Positions 1-5,710 of a DNA stretch of 5,965 nt are shown here, one piece after another; the first letter of the stretch is position 1, and every line of letters starts with the position of its first letter. The stretch comes from CAIXTV01 sp964543995. Its GTDB lineage: Bacteria > Bacteroidota > Bacteroidia > Bacteroidales > CAIXTV01. Position numbers and translations under genes: made by a program. The notes under the pieces were generated by a model, which was not told the origin of the DNA, did no database searches, and saw only the letters and a program-made list of their open reading frames with translations. The stretch covers positions 1 to 5,965 of the forward strand of contig CAZJBB010000200.1 of NCBI GenBank assembly GCA_964543995.1, read 5' to 3'.

Positions 1-22
1 TTGCTGAAAATTTCTTCAGCAA
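1..22. repeat. Perfect hairpin at window edge
   Basis: TTGCTGAA (1-8) and TTCAGCAA (15-22) form an 8-bp perfect stem with a 6-nt loop. A second, competing pairing exists between TGAAAATT (5-12) and AATTTTCA (21-28). No T-tract follows on either strand, so this is not a clear terminator. It may belong to a gene or repeat lying outside the window. The rest of 1-231 holds no supportable gene, only the terminator at 84-118. Confidence 0.45.
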
Positions 23-83
23 TTTTCAGGGTGAATCTTTGACGAAGTCAGGAAACAACAGAAAATATTATCGCTGTAGTTAT

Positions 84-118
84 AAAAAAGGCAAAGCCCC
101 GAACCACCAGAGCTTTGC
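84..118 (-). terminator. Intrinsic terminator of the M16-like gene
   Basis: Read on the minus strand, GCAAAGC (118-112) pairs perfectly with GCTTTGC (97-91) around a 14-nt loop. C and then six T follow (89-84). This is a classic stem plus U-tract. It lies about 113 nt past the stop codon of the secreted M16-like gene and indicates that this gene ends its transcript here, without a further gene behind it. Confidence 0.7.
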
Positions 119-231
119 ACTAAACCAACTAACCAAATCACACAGCGCACGTCTGTGCAATGTCTTTTACCTTTTGATTTTTAAAATGCTCAAAAGGATT
201 ACGTTTCATTTAATCATATTTCAAAACGCAT

Positions 232-1659
232 TCAAATGGATTTTGATGCTTGGTTTAACACCAATTCTATTTTATTTTCCCCAAGGTATTGTTTTGCAAA
301 TTGTTGCATATCTTTCACCTCAATTTTATTCAAGAGTAATGCATAATCTTCTTCCGACATCACATCTTCTTTAAAATGCACCGCATTGGCTAAGGTATTC
401 ACCCAAAAGTCATTATCCTTTACCTTCGTTAAATGATTGGAAATCATCAGGTTTTTGGCATTTTGTAAATCAGTCGCAGTAGGTCCTTGGGCTTTTATAC
501 TTTCTATTTCCGACTGAATCCAAGACGTAATTTTAGCAGTGTTTTCCGGTGCGCATTGAAAACGCATTGTAAACTGATAATGTGGATTCGGATATGCTTT
601 CACTTCGTTACTCACAAGCAAGTCGCATTGGGTTTGTTCTGCTTTCATTTTTTCTGAAAGTTTAGATGTTAAAAGGGCTTCCAATACAGAGAAATTTAAG
701 CGCATACTGTAATCTCGGTTTGCTTCACCCTGAAAACCAATGTGTACCCTAGCTTTTTTCGAATCCATAGGATAGCTAACCACATTTTGAAGTGATCCCT
801 TCGAATACTCAGTATATGCAGGTTGGAAAAAGTAGTTTTTGTCAGAAACCGGCAAGGAAGCAAGATATTTTTCTATCAGTACACGATCCTTTTCTTTATC
901 GATATTGCCCACCAACACAAAGGTAAAATCGTTGGCATTGCTAAAATGGTATTGATAAATTCTCTTGGTTTTGCTATAATCCATACCCGAAATGTATTCT
1001 TTATCGTGCATCGGCTTCAATGCATGATGGTTATACAGCATTTGATTCAGGTGATCCTCAAAAAAGATATTGGGGTCCTTTTGCCCTAACTCATTATCAG
1101 CAATTAATTTGGACTTGTATGCAGCAAAAGCAGTTTCGTCCAACTTTGGATGGGTCATACTTAAATTCACCATTTGAAGCAGGGTTTCAAAATCTTTTTG
1201 AGATACTTTTCCATTAAAACCTTCATAGTATTCATTCATATAAGGACTTAGCTGAACTTCTTTTCCATCCAAAATTCGGGTCAATAAGCTTTTGTCGAAA
1301 TAAGAAAGACCACTGGCCACAGCCAAAGGAACAGCACTTTCGGCAGAAGGAAGGTCGCCCGGAACATGAATGTTTAAGCCTCCATTTCTAAAGGCGTACA
1401 ATTTTATTTCATCCTTGGAATTAAGGGGTTTTATATACACTTTAACCCCATTGGAGAGTTCCCAATACTCCGCTCCGGCATTTTTTACCTCGGCCATGAG
1501 TTCCACTTTTCCCGGTTTTACTTCTTGGTTGAATAAGCTAAACCGAATATTGGTTTCTGTTGAGAGCTCTTTTTCAGAAGCAGGCATTTGAGCCTTTACA
1601 CCGCTTGCTGCCATGATTAAGGTAATGATTACCGGCAGAAATAATTTTTTATTTTTCAT
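232..1659 (-). CDS. Secreted M16 (PqqL-type) peptidase-like protein, non-catalytic C-terminal half only
   Basis: 475 aa. Residues 1-23 are a signal peptide (MKNKK, hydrophobic core, VKA before Q24), so the product is exported to the periplasm or outer membrane. The start at 1659 is chosen because it gives the intact signal peptide; an upstream ATG at 1695 would lie inside the promoter. Residues ~25-65 resemble the linker between the two halves of PqqL-type peptidases (P-x-S-E-K-E-L, KPGK). ELSNGVKVYIKP (68-79) then begins an M16 half, with the second subdomain from about 225 (DFTFVLVGN at 244-252) to the end (YQFTMRF-CAPEN). Two-half PqqL proteins are usually roughly twice this length, and their N-terminal half carries HxxEH. 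No HxxEH exists here. The Arg/Tyr pair that C-terminal halves of this clan normally offer to the active site also looks replaced (region 336-348, KMKAEQTQCD). I infer a pseudopeptidase, or a subunit needing a partner; no partner is adjacent. Family assignment is firm, function is not. Confidence 0.85.
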   Translation of the reverse strand: MKNKKLFLPVIITLIMAASGVKAQMPASEKELSTETNIRFSLFNQEVKPGKVELMAEVKNAGAEYWELSNGVKVYIKPLNSKDEIKLYAFRNGGLNIHVPGDLPSAESAVPLAVASGLSYFDKSLLTRILDGKEVQLSPYMNEYYEGFNGKVSQKDFETLLQMVNLSMTHPKLDETAFAAYKSKLIADNELGQKDPNIFFEDHLNQMLYNHHALKPMHDKEYISGMDYSKTKRIYQYHFSNANDFTFVLVGNIDKEKDRVLIEKYLASLPVSDKNYFFQPAYTEYSKGSLQNVVSYPMDSKKARVHIGFQGEANRDYSMRLNFSVLEALLTSKLSEKMKAEQTQCDLLVSNEVKAYPNPHYQFTMRFQCAPENTAKITSWIQSEIESIKAQGPTATDLQNAKNLMISNHLTKVKDNDFWVNTLANAVHFKEDVMSEEDYALLLNKIEVKDMQQFAKQYLGENKIELVLNQASKSI

Positions 1660-1684
1660 GATGGGTTGGTTTTTAAATTTGCAG

Positions 1685-1715
1685 CAAAGTTGCACTCACA
1701 ATTTCCTTACACAAA
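1685..1715 (-). promoter_or_regulatory. Bacteroidota-type promoter of the M16-like gene
   Basis: Minus strand: TTTG (1715-1712), exactly 19 nt, then CAACTTTG (1692-1685), one mismatch from the -7 box TAnnTTTG. The same TTTG-N19-xAACTTTG arrangement precedes the LRR gene in this window. Transcription would start near 1678 and give a short leader of about 18 nt before the ATG at 1659. The leader AAACCAACCC shows no Shine-Dalgarno sequence, as is usual in this phylum. Confidence 0.6.
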
Positions 1716-1765
1716 ATGTATTATATCAAGAACTTAAAAACATAGACATGTTCCGTTTAGGAGGT

Positions 1766-1802
1766 TGGTAGATAAATATTATCGAATTTTCAGATGGTAG
1801 AT
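1766..1802. promoter_or_regulatory. 8-bp direct repeat between divergent genes, possible operator
   Basis: TGGTAGAT occurs at 1766-1773 and again at 1795-1802, 29 bp apart start to start, close to three helical turns. Just before it, TCCGTTTAG (1752-1760) fits the published degenerate LytTR half-site pattern [TA][AC][CA]GTTN[AG][TG], but without a second good copy at the expected spacing. The stretch lies in the 246-bp gap between the M16-like gene and the kinase operon, about 100 nt before the kinase start. No convincing promoter for the kinase operon was found here. A regulatory role is inference. Confidence 0.25.
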
Positions 1803-1905
1803 TTTATGAAAGCGTTCATCGTTAAATACGACTTGTTTGAAGATTTCTAGTTCAAAAACTTTACAAGATGTAAGAATAAGTGTAATTTTATCTCAAAAAT
1901 TCAGC

Positions 1906-2937
1906 ATGAAACCCTTCTATAAATTCTTGTTACATATCTGTTTTTGGGTGCTTTTTGCCATATTACCGCTATCCACGGTTTTTATGGGAGGTGAGCCCAT
2001 TCCTGCCGGATATACCTTATATATTTTCATCATTTATTTTTTACATGTCATCAATTTTTATGTTGGATATTATGTTTTAGTGCCCTTTTTATTCCTTAAA
2101 AAAAGGAAATTATACCTTAAAGTTTTGGGAACCATTGCATTGATAATTCTCTTCAGCATTGTTCGTTTTTTGGTTATAAAAAATATTTATTTGAACCTCC
2201 CTATCGAAATTGAAGATAAGTTACTGAAATTCTTCAGCGTCCCGGAAGAAGTCATTTTCACTTATTCGGTTCATAGTTTTGTGTTTACAGCCTATGCCTT
2301 TTTGATGCGGTCAACCTACGAATGGTTTATCACCCAAAAACAGAAAGCCGAATTGATCAATCAGAATCAGGCAGGTGAATTGGCACTTTTAAGGTATCAG
2401 ATGAACCCGCATTTTTTATTCAACACCTTAAACAATATAGACACCCTTACCCATACCTATCCCGAAAAAGCATCGGCAGGAATCATCAAACTGTCCGACA
2501 TCATGCGCTATGTGCTTTACGAAACTTCTACCGATTTGGTTGAATTAGACAAAGAGATTACCTATTTAAAGAGCTTTATTGAATTGAATAATTTGCGTTA
2601 TGGCGATGGTTTTATCGAATTTAACTGTGCTTGTGAAACCCGAGATAAACTCATTGCACCCATGCTCTTGATTCCTTTGGTAGAAAACGCTATCAAACAT
2701 GGAGATAAAAAGAAAAGGAATCCTGCCATTACCATTTCTCTGCTTACTACCAAAAGCGAAATTCAATTTGAAGTCAGAAATAATATTAGTGACGAAACCA
2801 AACAAAAAGACAAGGTTGGCGGGATTGGGCTCAATAACTTACAGAGGCGTTTAAGTTTAATGTACCCGAATAAACATACCTTTGATCATTATATTAACGA
2901 TGAAAACGAATATATTGCTTGCTTATGCATCCGCTAA
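1906..2937 (+). CDS. LytS/YehU-type membrane sensor histidine kinase
   Basis: 343 aa. It senses an unknown signal at the inner membrane and should phosphorylate the LytTR regulator encoded next. Residues 1-~140 hold four hydrophobic segments (FYKFLLHICFWVLF; a long segment around YIFIIYFLHVINFYVGYYVL; VLGTIALIILFSIV; FTYSVHSFVFTAYAFLM), with almost no extracytoplasmic domain. A short helical linker rich in Q and K (YEWFITQKQKAELINQNQ) leads to the His_kinase domain: QMNPHFLFNT with phosphoacceptor H169, then an ATP-binding domain with N-box LVENAIKHG (N261, H265) and G-box GGIGLNNLQRRL from G305. Length and order are normal for the family and all key residues are present. The start is the ATG at 1906, 14 codons before the first strongly hydrophobic stretch ends; a TTG 69 nt upstream in frame would add 23 non-hydrophobic residues and is less likely. 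Kinases of this type in Bacteroidota pair with LytTR regulators, but the stimulus cannot be deduced. Confidence 0.93.
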   Translation: MKPFYKFLLHICFWVLFAILPLSTVFMGGEPIPAGYTLYIFIIYFLHVINFYVGYYVLVPFLFLKKRKLYLKVLGTIALIILFSIVRFLVIKNIYLNLPIEIEDKLLKFFSVPEEVIFTYSVHSFVFTAYAFLMRSTYEWFITQKQKAELINQNQAGELALLRYQMNPHFLFNTLNNIDTLTHTYPEKASAGIIKLSDIMRYVLYETSTDLVELDKEITYLKSFIELNNLRYGDGFIEFNCACETRDKLIAPMLLIPLVENAIKHGDKKKRNPAITISLLTTKSEIQFEVRNNISDETKQKDKVGGIGLNNLQRRLSLMYPNKHTFDHYINDENEYIACLCIR

Positions 2938-3689
2938 AATTACGCTGTGTTATTGTCGATGACGAACCCCTGGCCATAGAGAAGTTGGTGAATTATGCTG
3001 CCAAGGTACCTTTTTTGGAAGTAGAAAAAACTTTTTCCAATGGAATGGATGCTTTAGATTACATAAAATCAACCAAAATCGATTTGCTGTTTTTGGATGT
3101 CCAGATGGAGGACATCACCGGAATTCAATTGTTGGAAATCATTAAAGACAAACCTTATGTGGTGCTTACCACGGCTTACGACCAATTTGCGTTAAAGGGA
3201 TACGAATTGGATGTAAACGATTATTTACTGAAGCCCATTTCTTTCGACCGCTTTTTGAAAGCAGTACACCGAATTTATGACTTAATCACCTCCTGTGCTC
3301 CACAAACTTCTACGAATGAACAAGTTACTGAAGCAAAAGTCAAAGGTCCCGGTTTTATGTTTGTGAAAACCGAATACCGCATGCAAAAAGTAAATTTCGA
3401 CGACATCTATTACATCGAAGGGATGAAAGACTATTTGCGCATCGTTATGGCCAATGAGCGCATCATGACGCTTACCAATTTCAAAAGCATCATGGAAATG
3501 CTTCCCGAAGACTCTTTTTATCGTATCCATAAATCCTTTGTTATCAATATTTCCAAAATCGACAGCATTGAGCGCAATCACGTCATCATCCTAAAAGAAA
3601 GGCTGGCTATTGGTGAGAATTACAGAAAGGATTTCTTTGCCCAACTGGATACCCTAAAGCTGATAAACAGCCGGATTGGGAAAGAGTAG
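2925..3689 (+). CDS. LytTR-family response regulator
   Basis: 254 aa, a cytoplasmic transcription regulator. Residues ~5-120 are a receiver domain: CVIVDDEP carries the acidic pair D12-D13, LLFLDVQM carries phosphoacceptor D58, LTTAYDQFA carries the switch threonine (T83), and DYLLKPI carries K103. A linker of about 25 residues follows, then a LytTR DNA-binding domain (~143-245) with FVKTEYRMQKV, DIYYIEGMKDYLRI, FYRIHKSFVINISKI and the basic C-terminal turn. The gene overlaps the kinase end by 13 nt in another frame, so the two are co-transcribed and probably translationally coupled. The start used is ATG 2925; a TTG at 2919 would add two residues. LytTR proteins bind direct repeats with GTT cores; targets could include the divergent M16-like gene, but that is a guess from proximity alone. 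Confidence 0.95.
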   Translation: MHPLKLRCVIVDDEPLAIEKLVNYAAKVPFLEVEKTFSNGMDALDYIKSTKIDLLFLDVQMEDITGIQLLEIIKDKPYVVLTTAYDQFALKGYELDVNDYLLKPISFDRFLKAVHRIYDLITSCAPQTSTNEQVTEAKVKGPGFMFVKTEYRMQKVNFDDIYYIEGMKDYLRIVMANERIMTLTNFKSIMEMLPEDSFYRIHKSFVINISKIDSIERNHVIILKERLAIGENYRKDFFAQLDTLKLINSRIGKE

Positions 3690-3712
3690 AAGAGCTGTGA
3701 TCCTATTATAGG

Positions 3713-3763
3713 GATTATAAATCATTCATTAATATTTGATTTTAATGTCGTCTTTTTATAATC
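3713..3763. terminator. Nested inverted repeat between convergent genes, likely bidirectional terminator
   Basis: GATTATAAA (3713-3721) pairs perfectly with TTTATAATC (3755-3763). Inside it, CATTAA (3727-3732) pairs with TTAATG (3742-3747). On the plus strand a run of five T (3753-3757) follows the inner hairpin. It sits 24 nt after the response regulator stop and overlaps the last codons of the opposing XRE gene. The stems are AT-only and therefore weak, so termination is plausible rather than certain. Confidence 0.4.
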
Positions 3764-3956
3764 TTATCGAAAAGTCGAGTTTACCTCCCAATCCTAAATG
3801 AACAATTTTTTGCAAAGTGGAAAGTCTAACCTCTTTTATATTATTTTCAATATTTGAAATGTATGATTTTGTTGTACCAACTTTTTCAGCCAATTCAGTC
3901 TGGGTCAGTTCTTTTTCAAGTCTTGCTTCATGCAATAGTGTCCCTAATTTTGTCAT
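3756..3956 (-). CDS. Short XRE-family HTH protein, HigA-like antitoxin type
   Basis: 66 aa, a small DNA-binding protein. Residues 4-57 form a lambda-repressor-like fold: helix 1 LGTLLHEARLEK, helix-turn-helix LTQTELAEKVG and TTKSYISNIENN, then STLQKIVHLGLGG and a basic beta tail KLDFSIRL. The ending GLGG-x-L-x-x-S-I-x-L is typical of HigA-like antitoxins and orphan regulators of Bacteroidota, which as I recall usually carry another 30 or so residues before the LG-EAR segment. Here the only in-frame start is ATG 3956. The upstream codons stay open to a TAA at 3996-3998 but contain no start and do not resemble the missing part. No toxin gene is visible on either side: upstream is a folded repeat, downstream is the end of the two-component operon. 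It may be an orphan regulator or a truncated remnant. An 11-codon ORF (3991-3956) ends in TAATG overlapping this start. Confidence 0.75.
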   Translation of the reverse strand: MTKLGTLLHEARLEKELTQTELAEKVGTTKSYISNIENNIKEVRLSTLQKIVHLGLGGKLDFSIRL

Positions 3957-4001
3957 TACAAAGAGAATGAATTTATTAAAAGTGTCTTCATCTTTTTAAT
4001 A

Positions 4002-4138
4002 TTGCCAACGTTTTGCAGATTTGCGATGGGCGGGATTTTTACCACTGAAGTTTATGCGGAGCACAAAAGGTTTCGGCTACCACAAAACTGTCAAGCGGAG
4101 ACGAACCCCCGCCTATTGCAAATGTGTTGTTATAGCCA
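4002..4138. repeat. Folded intergenic repeat element, attC-like in layout
   Basis: About 137 bp between the XRE and LRR genes, visibly richer in GC than both. On the plus strand ATTTGCGATGGGCGGG (4019-4034) pairs along all 16 positions with CCCGCCTATTGCAAAT (4108-4123): 14 Watson-Crick pairs plus two G-T wobbles. On the minus strand the same two positions become C-A mismatches, so the plus strand folds better. An outer CAAC/GTTG pairing (4006-4009, 4126-4129) lies beyond unequal internal loops of 9 and 2 nt. The apical 73 nt hold two GCGGAG copies (4056, 4095). No ORF here looks coding. It resembles dispersed structured repeats I recall from Bacteroidota genomes; number of copies is unknown. 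Confidence 0.7.
4127..4138 (+). repeat. 12-bp inverted repeat, copy next to the LRR stop codon
   Basis: TTGTTATAGCCA. Its exact reverse complement lies at 5573-5584. This copy ends 2 nt before the LRR stop codon on the plus-strand map and forms the outer edge of the folded repeat at 4002-4138. A 12-bp perfect match placed this tightly at both ends of one gene is not expected by chance. Confidence 0.75.
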
Positions 4139-4140
4139 GT

Positions 4141-5568
4141 TTAATTCATGTATTTTTCTTTTTTATTACCATTTAGATGAAGATAACCATTAGGATAATA
4201 TTTTTTCTTTGGAATTTTTTCCAACTTCAAATTATAGGTTAAAATAAAGTTTTTTAGATTGCTTAAAACAATGTTAGAAAAGGATAAATTACTTATTTCT
4301 GATGCAGAAATCTCTAAACGTTCAAGCATTGTGTTATTCTCGAAAAAGTACTTAGGTATTTGCTTAGCCTTAAAATTACTCATAACAAAATTTTTTAGGT
4401 CTTTTAATTTGAATAACTCTTCTGCACTTTTTTCGTCCATTGGAATATATGAGCTAATACGAAGTTTACGCAATCCTATTAGTTTCGAGATGTTCGGTAC
4501 GGCATCAAAAACCCCGCCTAAATATATGTTTGTAACTGCTAAGCTATCAATTCCTGTTAAATGAATAATGGGTTTTTGTCCAAGTGAGCTTATCTTTAAA
4601 TCATCCAAATTCAATTTCCTTTTCTTAAAATCAAAATCTGCTAGCCCAATTATGTCGTAAATTTCAAAAGTAAGTGATTTTATTTTTGTTACATTTCTCA
4701 TCGCATCCATAACCTTTCCAACCATTTCAGGTCTTATATTTAAGACCACTTCATTAAACTCTTTCGATCGAAGACTTTTAGGGAAGTTATTTATGTGAAA
4801 GCCATCTATAATTTTTATGGACCTTACGAAAGGATAGGCTGATAAATTAGAAACATCAATGAGTGAATCACAGTTTCTAATTTCGAGACATTCAAGTGAA
4901 GCAGGTAGTTCATTAGGTAATTTAGAGATTTTTAGATTATTGAGTACAATCTCTTTTATAAAAACATTTCTACTAATGGATGAAAACGCTATATTACTTA
5001 TAGAATTTAAGGATAAACCATTCATAATAAGGTTAGATGGAAAGTTTAAAATTTCGACATCTCCAAATGAAAAATGTCTTAGCTGATTATTTTTTTGTGC
5101 AACACTTGTTTCTTTTATCAATGATTGAAATGTATCTTCTTCATCTATAAAAAATCCCGATACCGAAATGTATTTTAAATGTGGTAAACTGTTTAGTACA
5201 GTTAAATTCTTAATTGTATCATGAATGACTGCATTTCTAGTATTGTTGGACATACTGTAATTCTCACTTATAATTATCAGACGTTCTAATTTCTGACCAT
5301 ACTCTATTATTTCTTTTGGAATGTAGTTTAACTCAAGTCTAATTTCTGTTAATAAATTTAGTTTTTTGAAATTAGTAGTTGAATGGTCAATATAATAATA
5401 AATACTATAGTTGGAATAGGGGTCGGAACCGAAATTATCTGTGGCTACATACTTTGCTGAATCGGGAATTTCATTCAAATTCAAATACTTATCAGGAGGA
5501 TAACCAGGTTGAGCACAAATGCTTTCAGAGAAGACAAAACAAACTAAGACGAAGATTAATTTTCTCAT
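4141..5568 (-). CDS. Secreted leucine-rich-repeat protein of unknown function
   Basis: 475 aa. MRKLIFVLVCFVFSESICAQ is a signal peptide with likely cleavage around A19-Q20, so the protein is exported; no lipobox is convincing, because Ile precedes the Cys. The start at 5568 is the one that begins the signal peptide; in-frame ATGs at 5598 and 5592 would put the inverted repeat inside the coding sequence. From about residue 65 to the end there are many irregular leucine-rich repeats of roughly 22-25 residues, of the form L-x-x-L-x-I, often followed by x-x-I-P/LP (for example KLPNELPASLECLEIRNC, LKDLKNFVMSNFKAKQIPK and LERLEISASEISNLSF). LRR solenoids bind proteins or other ligands; nothing identifies the partner. 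No enzyme domain, anchoring domain or obvious C-terminal sorting domain is seen. The gene is much more AT-rich than its core neighbours and sits between inverted repeats, suggesting acquisition. Confident as a gene, function unknown. Confidence 0.85.
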   Translation of the reverse strand: MRKLIFVLVCFVFSESICAQPGYPPDKYLNLNEIPDSAKYVATDNFGSDPYSNYSIYYYIDHSTTNFKKLNLLTEIRLELNYIPKEIIEYGQKLERLIIISENYSMSNNTRNAVIHDTIKNLTVLNSLPHLKYISVSGFFIDEEDTFQSLIKETSVAQKNNQLRHFSFGDVEILNFPSNLIMNGLSLNSISNIAFSSISRNVFIKEIVLNNLKISKLPNELPASLECLEIRNCDSLIDVSNLSAYPFVRSIKIIDGFHINNFPKSLRSKEFNEVVLNIRPEMVGKVMDAMRNVTKIKSLTFEIYDIIGLADFDFKKRKLNLDDLKISSLGQKPIIHLTGIDSLAVTNIYLGGVFDAVPNISKLIGLRKLRISSYIPMDEKSAEELFKLKDLKNFVMSNFKAKQIPKYFFENNTMLERLEISASEISNLSFSNIVLSNLKNFILTYNLKLEKIPKKKYYPNGYLHLNGNKKEKYMN

Positions 5569-5572
5569 AAAT

Positions 5573-5584
5573 TGGCTATAACAA
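5573..5584 (-). repeat. 12-bp inverted repeat, copy next to the LRR start codon
   Basis: Read on the minus strand TTGTTATAGCCA, identical to the plus-strand sequence at 4127-4138. It lies in the leader of the LRR mRNA, 4 nt before the ATG. No comparable large hairpin was found on the outer side here, and no target-site duplication flanks the pair (CAAATGTG before 4127 versus TTATACAT after 5584). Confidence 0.75.
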
Positions 5585-5652
5585 TTATACATACTCATAT
5601 TGCGTCTATTTTCAATTTGTCAGTTCTGATTGGTTTTCAGCTAAATACAGTC

Positions 5653-5683
5653 CAAAGTTAATATTTAATTTTATAGTTCCAAA
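5653..5683 (-). promoter_or_regulatory. Consensus Bacteroidota promoter of the LRR gene
   Basis: Minus strand: TTTG (5683-5680), a 19-nt spacer that is almost entirely A/T, then TAACTTTG (5660-5653), a perfect match to the -7 box TAnnTTTG. Transcription should start near 5646, giving a leader of about 78 nt. The start site lies about 60 nt outside the 12-bp inverted repeat at 5573-5584, so the promoter is not part of the segment bounded by the repeats. Confidence 0.75.
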
Positions 5684-5710
5684 TGATCAGATTGACTTGA
5701 ACAACCAAGG

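Noticed and set aside
39..374. Plus-strand open frame of 111 codons at the left edge
   Set aside because: It runs through the terminator hairpin and antisense into the end of the M16-like gene, with no recognisable domain and no promoter.
1660..1695. Upstream ATG extending the M16-like protein by 12 residues
   Set aside because: It would precede the signal peptide and its start lies within the promoter -7 box region.
1837..1905. TTG start extending the histidine kinase by 23 residues
   Set aside because: The added residues are non-hydrophobic and unlike the family N-terminus; ATG 1906 leads directly into the first membrane helix.
3282..3581. Minus-strand open frame of 99 codons
   Set aside because: It is antisense to the well-supported LytTR response regulator and has no features of its own.
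4002..4193. Plus-strand open frame across the folded repeat
   Set aside because: It is composed of repeat sequence plus antisense of the LRR end; no domain is recognisable.
4127..5584. LRR gene as an insertion sequence with 12-bp terminal inverted repeats
   Set aside because: No transposase is encoded between the repeats and the outer flanks show no target-site duplication; the asymmetry (large fold on one side only) fits a cassette better.
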